The notes below the pieces were generated by a model. The model searched no databases. It was not told the DNA's origin and was given only the letters and a program-made list of their open reading frames with translations. From Onthophagus taurus (Eukaryota > Arthropoda > Insecta > Coleoptera > Scarabaeidae), in NCBI RefSeq assembly GCF_036711975.1, contig NC_091967.1, positions 23,374,001 through 23,438,000 of the forward strand: a stretch of DNA of 64,000 nt, read 5' to 3'. A program made the translations under genes and the position numbers. Positions 56,782 to 64,000 of the stretch are shown here, piece by piece (positions within the stretch are counted from its first letter, which is position 1; the number at the start of each line of letters is the position of its first letter).

Positions 56782-59700
56782 ATGAGTGGATTAATAGGTG
56801 CTATAGACGAAGGAACATCAAGTGCACGATTTATACTTTTCAAGGCAGGTACAACGGAAGTCGTTGCATCTCATCAAGAAGAATTAACGAAGAAATTCCC
56901 ACAAGAAGGATGGGTGGAACAAGATCCAATGGAAATATTGAATGCCGTGTACACATGCATTCAAAAAGGGATAGAGAAACTGGAAGAATCGGGCGGATGT
57001 GCCCAAGATATCATTGCTGTGGGTGTTACAAATCAACGAGAATCAACTATTCTCTGGGATAAGACAACGGGTGAGCCTTTACACAATTCAATTGTTTGGT
57101 TGGATATGAGAACTGCAACAACTGTAGATCAATTATTAGATACAGTACCAAATAAGAGTAGAAATAAAAATTACTTAAAACCTTTATGTGGATTGCCTTT
57201 AACGCCTTATTTTAGTGCCGTTAAAGTGAAATGGTTACACGATAACATCCCGAGAGTAGCCAAAGCCATGCAGGAGCAGCGCTGTTTATTTGGAACCGTT
57301 GATTCTTGGATTATTTGGAACTTAACGGGGGGTAAACATGGTGGGGTTCATGTAACCGATGTCACAAATGCTTCTCGTACAATGTTAATGAATATTGAAA
57401 CATTAAAATGGGATCCTGTTTTAATTAAATTCTTCGATATTCCAATATCTGTTTTACCAACAATTAAATCAAGTTCCGAGGTTTATGGAAATATTATTGA
57501 TGGGCCTTTAAAAGGGATTCCTATTGCGGGGTGTTTGGGAGATCAGCAAGCTGCTTTGGTTGGGCAACAATGTTTACAAAGAGGTCAAGTAAGTGACTTT
57601 ATTTTGTTTTTATGTGTATGTGTGTTGTTGTTAACATGCTAATTATTAAGCAAAGTACTCTGTATACCGGGTGTTTAAAAATTGTATTTGGATATTTTGC
57701 CCACTTATAGTTCTCATCAAGATAAACAAAAAAGTCTTGGTAAACCTAGATCCTAAAAGCAGTGCTTTTAAAGATATAAACAATTCCAATGTTATTAGCA
57801 AATGAAGCGTTTTGGTCTTCAAATGTTTATTTAATTGGGGAAAATACAAACAGAACATAAAAACTGAACACAAAATGCTTAAAGTAAATCCTCTACATCA
57901 GGGACGGCGAACCTTTACGTATCAACTTGCCGTTTTTCTAAAGAAATGTTTAATGTGGTCATAGACGTGCCATAAAAAATTTTGACTTTGTGATTATTGG
58001 GAAAATAATAATAATAAATACTATCAACTCAAAACTCTTTATTTACTATACTCTGTTTTTAAACCAGGAGGAGTAAACGCGAAAATCAGATTTACGCTAA
58101 GAACAATCACCAGAAAATATCACTAAATATTTTGGCGGTAAATTTAAATTAATAATTATTATTATTTATTTTATTACTTATTATTGTATTTATTTTCGTT
58201 TGTTATCGTCAACACTAAACATACAAATTGACATTGAAGTTATGAGTGTATTTATTTTAAAATATAATAAAGAAGGGTTTAAGAACACAAAATTTGCCAC
58301 GAAACGGTCGAACGATCAATAACCAAACCTTCAAATTCAAAATTCAAAATTGCCTGTGTGTGAACCTTCCTCGCATTCAACCAATCACATGCAAGGTCAA
58401 TCTGGTGACAAATTTAAAATACTCCTCCTGGTTTAAAAACAGAGTATACAAAAAATAGGAATATTTTGCAATGTTTCAATTATACGCGTAATTTAAATTA
58501 AAGTAAAATTAGTGTGACTTCTGGTGTTGCAGATTAGATGACAAATAAGATATGTTAGGGTTGTAAGATGTTACTTTTAGCAGAATGTATGCTGAACTAG
58601 AGTTATCTGTCAAACAGTTTCTAACCAAGTCTTTAACCCTTGAATAGACGCGTATGGGACTGGCAGTCCCATGGCTTATCATTTCTATAATGACGTAAAT
58701 ACTATTACAGCTACGGCGCTGAGGATTTTTGAGATCTCAAAATGATGTTTTAGGAACCCTTTACATGAGTTTCAAACGAAGGCTCAGTTTTATTACTTTG
58801 TAAACACTCAAACAATGCCGCGCGTACATGATTTGGGACTGAAAATCCCAGCGCGTGTATTTATCCTTTTTTCGGGGAACGTTGATCCGGTAGTTCACGC
58901 ACTTATTCGGTAGTTTTATTGTTTAGATATCTCCTTTTTATTTACGTGTTAGTAAATTGTTTAGTTGCGTATTTCTAATAAGTATCAATTTTATATAAAA
59001 ATAAGAATAAAAATATATTGATCCGTTTGTTGCATTCATGCACGTATCCGATGGGAATCCCATGAATGGTGAAATATTTGTTTTATTTACTGAGAACTGC
59101 AAATTACATTACAATTTAGGCGAAAACGTCACTATTGATGAGATGCTTCCAGCATTTCGTAGTCGTTGTGGTTTCCGGTAATATATACCGTCAAAGCCAA
59201 CAAAATATGGTATAAAAATCTTTTGTCTTGCTGACGCAAAGCTTTTTTATACTGCCAACATGGAGATCTATTGCGGCCAACAATCTGACGGACCTTACAA
59301 AAAAAGTAATTCTGCGGAAGATATTGTCATGCGAATTTCAGAGCCAATTTATGGAAGCGGAGGAAACATTACCGCAGACAATTGGTTTACAAGTTTGAAA
59401 CTTGTAAAAGCTTTGGAAAAGAAGAAAATATCATACGTTGGAACTGTCCGAAAAAACAAAAGAGAATTACCACCAAGTTTTGCTTTGCCAAAACGTAGAG
59501 CACAGTACGACACGTCTGTGAAATTAGCACCTCATTTTTTTAAAACTTCAAATTTCTCTTGAGTTCCCATTGCACCCCATTGAGTTCTATAATTTCTTAA
59601 ATATTTCGGTTTATTTTCATCTAATATTGACAATCTAAACATTAACATTTAAGAAATAGGAGTTCTAGGCAGCACCTCACGAGTTCTAACGAAAATGATT

Positions 59701-62700
59701 AAGGCTCGAAGCGGTAAAACTAATATTTAAGAAACTGTGCGCTATTTCAAGTGTTCACATTGAGATTTTGTGAATGCCCCGGAGGGGTGAAAATTTTGAA
59801 AAGTTCCGGAAGTTCTGATGGGAGTTCTAGGTAGCACCTCACGAGTTCTAACGAAAATGATTAAGGCCCAAAGCCGTAAAACTAATATTTAAGAAACTGT
59901 GCGCGATTTTAAGTGTTCCGGGAGTTCTGGCAGGAGTTCTGAATAGCACCTCACGAGTTCTAAAAGATATTTTAATAAAGTTTTTAGATACGTGCATTCG
60001 TTTAATAGTTATTGCAAATTTTGTGATCTCGTTTTGTGAACTTAGCACCCCAAAAAGTCGATATCGATGTTTTTGCCTATTTTTGCGGAACTTTTAATAA
60101 AAATGGTAGAGAACTATAGAACTCAATGGGGTGCAATGGGAACTCAAGAGAAATTTGAAGTTTTAAAAAAATGAAGTGCTAACTTCACAGACGTCAGTAC
60201 GACAGCATTTTCGGTTACACAAGAAACGAAACCCTTGTCTCCTACGTGCCAAAGAAGGGTAAGACTGTTGTATTGCTATCCAGCTTGCATATGTCAAGCA
60301 ATGAAGTGGCAACTAATAGACAACGGAAACCGGAAATTATAGAATACTATAATAGTACAAAATCTGGAGTGGATGTAGTGGACAAATTGTGCGCTACGTA
60401 CAACGTTGCTAGAGAAACAAGGCGATGGCCGATGGTCATCTTTTATCATTTATTGAATGTAGCAGCGATAAATGCTAGAATTATTTATTTAGGCGATGGC
60501 AACGAATATATTTCAAGACGAGACTATCTAAAAAAATTATCTCTCAGTTTAGTTTCAGAACAATTGACGAGGAGATCGCTTATTCAGTCATTGCCAAATA
60601 AACTGAAAACCATGCTAGCAAAGCATAAACCAACAATACCAGACGACAACAATCAACTTGGAACAAGTAGAAGATCTGTCAAAAGGAAACGATGCGAAGC
60701 TTGTTACATAGAATCGTGAATAGTGAATCGAAAAGTTTAATAGTTATATATGTTTGAAAAAACACGTTAAATCAATTTGTCTTGAAGGTAGTAGTGAAAG
60801 ACACGTGTATAATGAATTCGAATAACGTATTCGAAATAAAATAAAGATATTCAACAAATGTGTTCGTACCCATGTGTTTTACAAATTATTAAATATTAAC
60901 GTTGATTTAAGCTAGATATTAGTTGCCTTTTTAGACCCTAATATTTTCAGGTTTAAAATAGTTTAATAAACCAACTTGCTGTAAAACAATTTAATTTATA
61001 ATTCAAAGTATGTATAATATAAAAATTGAGCTGTTTTCTGCTATATGACTGATAGTCCCAGCTCGTGTATTGGCGTTACGTATTGAGGCGCGTCTACCCA
61101 AGGGTTAATGTTATTCATCTCTGAAAATAATGACTCGCAGGCATAGGTTGATGAAAATATTGTTAAAATAGCATTAGCCAGCTTCTTCAAACAATTAAAT
61201 GTGTCTGGTAACGCATTCCATGTTTCCAGAATTTGTTATTAGCATTTTCACTTATATTACTTGTCAATCTTTCTGTTCCAATTAATTCTAACTCTTTCCT
61301 TGTTTCAATACATTTTTGAATCCATATAGTGCAAGTAGTGCAGTCTCAACGAACAAAGCTCATGTCGTCCAGAGTAGTGCAGCTTTGTTCGTTGAAAAAA
61401 CTGCACTACTTGCACTCACTTGCACTAAGCAGTTTAGTGCAGATGTTGTGTGTTCGTTGGGGATAGTGTAGTTTAGTGCAGTTGCACTCATACTGTTCGT
61501 TGGGCCATGCGCAGTGCAATTTCGTGCAGCGGGTATAAGTTAGTGCAGATTTTGTTGCACCTGTTTTCGATTATGTTCAATAAGTGCAGTGTAATTCAGT
61601 GTAACGATATCTCTGCACGATATGGCACTAGTATGACGTCATAGTGCAATTAAGTGTATTTTTTCATTTATAATATAGTACCTTAATTTCTCTTCTGCTG
61701 TTATAAGTTTTATTCTATTATGAAAGTTATAAAATGTGTGGACATCGGACTTTGAGGAAAATTTTTGAATGCAGGCCTCATCCATGAGCTGTATCTTCGA
61801 AAGTAGCTAACTCCTTCGTTTTACAATAGGTAACACGACTAAACGACTAGATGTGAACTTTATTGAAAAGCAACGTAAAATCAACTATATCTCTGAAACA
61901 ATTATTGATTTTAGGACCTAAGTTTACTAAGACTTTTTTGTTTATCTTGACGAGAATTATAAGTGGGTAAAATATCGAACACAATTTTTAAACACCCGGT
62001 ATATAACTTGGCGATTTTATAGGCTAAGGCCACATACGGCACAGGTTGCTTTCTGCTCTATAACACCGGAACCATAAAAGTGGATAGCTCACATGGCTTG
62101 TTAACTACCGTAGCTTATCAATTAGGTCCCAAAACACTCCCAGTTTACGCTTTAGAGGGGTCAGTCGCTATCGCAGGTGCGGCTTTGCATTGGTTAAGGG
62201 ACAATTTGAACATTATACCTAGTTATTCCGACGTTCAACAATTTGTAGACAAAGCGGAAGAAGTCGAGGGTGGAGACGTGTATTTTGTACCGGCTTTTAG
62301 CGGACTTTATGCTCCATATTGGCAACAAGACGCCAGAGGGTACATAATTTTTTTAAATAAATCAACATTCTCGCCTTAAATTTAAACTAAAAATAATTTT
62401 ATTATTTCTTAGCGTCATTGTTGGAATTACGGAAGATACTGAATCATCGCACATAGTTCGAGCTTCTTTGGAAGCGGTTTGTTTTCAAGTGCGAGATGTT
62501 GTTGAAGCTATGAATAAAGATTATGGTGCTAAATTAAAAAATCTTCAAGTAAGCAATAAACGCATCTTTTCTAATTTATTATGAATATTTAATAAATAAT
62601 TTTATAGGTTGATGGTGGAATGACAACTAATTCAATGTTAATGCAACTTCAAGCCGATTTAACTGGGGTGACTATCGGAAAGCCGAAAATGGCGGAAAGT

Positions 62701-62874
62701 ACAGCTCTTGGAGCGGCGATGTGTGCAGGTGCAGCAATGGGTTGTTGGAACGTTTTGCCGCCGATGGATATTCCGTTGCAAGCATGGCCTCCAAAACTTA
62801 AAGAAAACGAACGAGATGTTCGTTATGCTAGATGGAAAGACGCGGTGGAAAGAAGTTTTGGATGGGATAATTAG
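56782..62874 (+). CDS. Gyk: Glycerol kinase
   Basis: Four exons, 56782-57588, 62023-62339, 62413-62548 and 62608-62874, join in phase to 508 residues. The enzyme phosphorylates glycerol with ATP to glycerol 3-phosphate, linking lipid breakdown to glycolysis; in insects it also serves flight muscle and glycerol turnover. FGGY-kinase features are clear: phosphate loop [12 protein letters not shown] at the N-terminus, glycerol-contact NQRES and YFSAVK, catalytic Asp in [32 protein letters not shown] and the ATP-site box [15 protein letters not shown]. The C-terminal end MKS-type tail is RSFGWDN; it lacks the membrane tail of vertebrate isoforms. Splice sites are GT-AG. Intron 1 is 4.4 kb of transposons, the other two are 73 and 59 bp. 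The coding sequence is intact. Confidence 0.94.
58046..58448. mobile_element. MITE with CTCTGTTTTTAAACC ends
   Basis: TATACTCTGTTTTTAAACCA at the left, continuing GGAGGAGTA, is exactly mirrored at the right end. About 400 bp, no coding frame. Confidence 0.8.
59100..60719 (+). pseudogene. piggyBac transposase, truncated and interrupted
   Basis: From about 59100 the sequence reads [19 protein letters not shown], holding the first catalytic Asp, then a stop. 59260-59510 holds [16 protein letters not shown] with the second Asp. After the MITE, 60205-60719 gives [33 protein letters not shown] (third Asp) and a Cys-rich tail fragment (KRKRCEACY). The N-terminal domain is deleted. Confidence 0.87.
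59513..60194. mobile_element. MITE with 10-bp target duplication (Mutator-like)
   Basis: CAGTACGACA flanks both sides (59503-59512 and 60195-60204). Terminal inverted repeats of about 85 bp start CGTCTGTGAA and include AACTTCAAATTTCTCTTGAG. Inside, a 163-bp unit with AGCACCTCACGAGTTCTAA repeats two to three times. Removing the insert and one duplication restores the piggyBac frame. Nine- to eleven-base duplications with long inverted repeats point to Mutator-like elements. Confidence 0.85.
61329..61660. repeat. GTGCA-rich hairpin element
   Basis: GTGCAAGTAGTGCAGT and CGAACAAAGCT pair with their complements at 61379-61420, giving a hairpin of about 36-bp arms. The rest to 61660 repeats AGTGCAG and GTTCGTTGG words on both strands. 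Likely a small non-autonomous element. Confidence 0.65.
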
Positions 62875-63097
62875 ATGTAGTCGCTTATTACAATGAAATT
62901 AAATAAAGGAAATTTTAAGAAATTTGGGTTAAGTATCTTTAGACATACACAGTTGTGATACACATGATATACTATTTCCTTGTATTATCCTTAATTTTTC
63001 TTCTTTGTAAAGTTTATCTAAAGTTTTCCTTTTCAGCTGCTTTTTTTAAATTTGATGAACCTTAAATAATGTTTTCTTTTTTATTATATGAACACAC

Positions 63098-63765
63098 TGT
63101 ACAGGTGTCCAAATTTCGATGGGTTTGCAGGGTATCTCAGTTATTATGAAAGATAGAAAGTTGCGGCTTTCGCGAACCTGAGTTACTTTTTTGTGAAACT
63201 TACAATGGCGCAAACCAAATCTTCATAGCCCTCTTCGTTTTTGATATACAGGGAGTGTTTCAAAATTTACGATTTTCAAACACCTCCTGTATCTCAGCTA
63301 TCCGGAAACGTAAAAACGGGTTCTAATAGATTTTTTCACGTAGAATCCAATGATGCACGTAGAATTTTTCTAGTCATCATGGTTTTTGAGTTATAAAGAG
63401 TTAAGTAGTTTAGAAGTTGAGTATTCAGTATTTGAGTTGTGTTTATAACTCAAAGACCGTGATGACTAGAAAAATTCTACGAGCACCATTGGATTCCACG
63501 TGAAGAAATCTATTAGAACCCGTTTTTTCTTTTTTACTAAGTTTCCGGATAGCCGAGATACAGGAGGTATCTGAAAATCGTAAATGTCAAACACTCCCTG
63601 TATATCAAAAACGAAGATGGCTATGAAAATTTGGTTTGCGCCATTGTAAGTTTCACAAAAAAGTAGCTCAGGTTCGCGAAAGCCGCAACTTTCTATCTTT
63701 CATAATAACTGAGATACCCTGAAAAAAACCCATCGAAATTTGGACACCCTGTACAGGTGTCCAAA
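63098..63765. repeat. Large fold-back repeat, about 320-bp arms
   Basis: 63108-63415 and the reverse complement of 63430-63760 match closely: GGTGTCCAAATTTCGATGGG, GAAAGTTGCGGCTTTCGCGA, CAATGGCGCAAACCAAAT, GATATACAGGGAGTGTTTCA and CTAGAAAAATTCTACG appear on opposite strands. The hinge is near 63420. The ends read CTGTACAGGTGTCC, related to the CAGGGTGT elements elsewhere. Confidence 0.88.
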
Positions 63766-64000
63766 TTTCGATAATAACATAATAACTGACATACCCAAAC
63801 CAGGGTATCTCATTTATTATGAAAGATAAAGAGTTGCGGTTTTCGCGAACCTGGGCTACTTTTTTGTGAAACTTACAATGGCGCAAACCAAATTTTCCCC
63901 CAGTTCGGCTATCCGGAAAAAGTAGAAACAGATTCTAATAGATTTTTTCACGTAGAATCCAATGGTGCACGTAGAATTTTTCTAGTTATCACGGTTTTTG
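63757..64000. repeat. Second partial copy of the fold-back arm
   Basis: Starting GTACAGGTGTCCAAATTTCG, this repeats the left arm of the preceding fold-back with a small deletion (the CAGGGAGTGTTTC part is missing) and runs off the right edge. Confidence 0.82.

Larger units (their letters stand above)
58637..61104 (+). mobile_element. piggyBac element with TTAA duplication
   Basis: TTAA at 58633-58636 and 61105-61108. Ends are CCCTTGAATAGACGCG and the complement of CCCTTGGGTAGACGCG. GGGACTGGCAGTCCC (58654) and further GGGACT/AGTCCC words recur subterminally (58828, 61054). The enclosed transposase lacks its N-terminal third and carries stops and an inserted MITE, so the copy is inactive. Confidence 0.9.
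57667..61999. mobile_element. Outer TATA-flanked element filling glycerol kinase intron 1
   Basis: CCGGGTGTTTAAAAATTG at the left is mirrored at 61982-61999, with arms alignable for over 100 bp (GTTTATCTTGA.GAGAA-type blocks, AAGTCTTGGTAAAC). TATA flanks both sides (57663-57666, 62000-62003). Other elements are nested inside: a MITE, a piggyBac and a hairpin MITE. Confidence 0.75.

Noticed and set aside
56800-56830. DEGTSSAR instead of DQGTSSTR in the glycerol kinase phosphate loop as a sign of inactivity
   Set aside because: All other catalytic and ligand residues are intact and the change is mild; I would not call it a dead enzyme.

Overview
This window is AT-rich insect nuclear DNA. The case rests on spliced genes with GT-AG introns, insect-type transposons on every scale, and protein families typical of insects. 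A beetle is my best guess but is inference only. No bacterial operons, rRNA, tRNA or CRISPR arrays were seen.

Six host genes were found. From left to right: an intronless IQUB-like flagellar protein (11594-13732, +); an EF-hand/nicotinamidase-fold protein whose catalytic Asp and Lys are both replaced (19693-20787, +); TSEN34, a tRNA-splicing endonuclease subunit in five small exons (25040-26061, +); mitochondrial ribosomal protein bL27m in three exons (26109-26640, -), lying tail to tail with TSEN34 47 bp away; Nup358/RANBP2 in seven exons (27320-51910, +; 2945 residues as joined by splice sites); and glycerol kinase in four exons (56782-62874, +; 508 residues). All six are intact as read. 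They share no pathway: they cover cilia, NAD-type metabolism, tRNA splicing, mitochondrial translation, nuclear pores and glycerol metabolism.

Most of the rest is nested transposon debris. 1-3699 is an antisense non-LTR retrotransposon split by a 1991-bp solo LTR with a 4-bp target duplication. The LTR carries a TATA/Inr promoter and two tandem arrays in its leader, one made of hairpins with compensating stem changes. 6250-7190 is a BEL/Pao remnant. 7258-11029 is a non-autonomous hAT element with an 8-bp target duplication, filled by a roughly 455-bp tandem repeat. 14232-16185 is a nearly intact Tc1-type transposon with long terminal inverted repeats. 16283-19500 mixes Ty3/gypsy, R1-like, endonuclease-type and Penelope fragments with a relic copy of the nicotinamidase-like gene's 5' end. 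21190-22790 holds more retroelement pieces and 22791-24890 a 173-bp satellite.

Introns 2-4 of Nup358 (5.4, 2.5 and 7.0 kb) and intron 1 of glycerol kinase (4.4 kb) are stacks of piggyBac, hAT, mariner, RTE-like and fold-back elements. Nearly all coding TE fragments in Nup358 introns are antisense to the gene. 52500-56090 holds CR1-like, TA-flanked and Kolobok-like elements. The right edge is a large fold-back repeat. The observations I rate highest are the catalytic-residue loss in the nicotinamidase-like gene, the covarying hairpin array in the LTR leader, and the satellite-filled hAT element.
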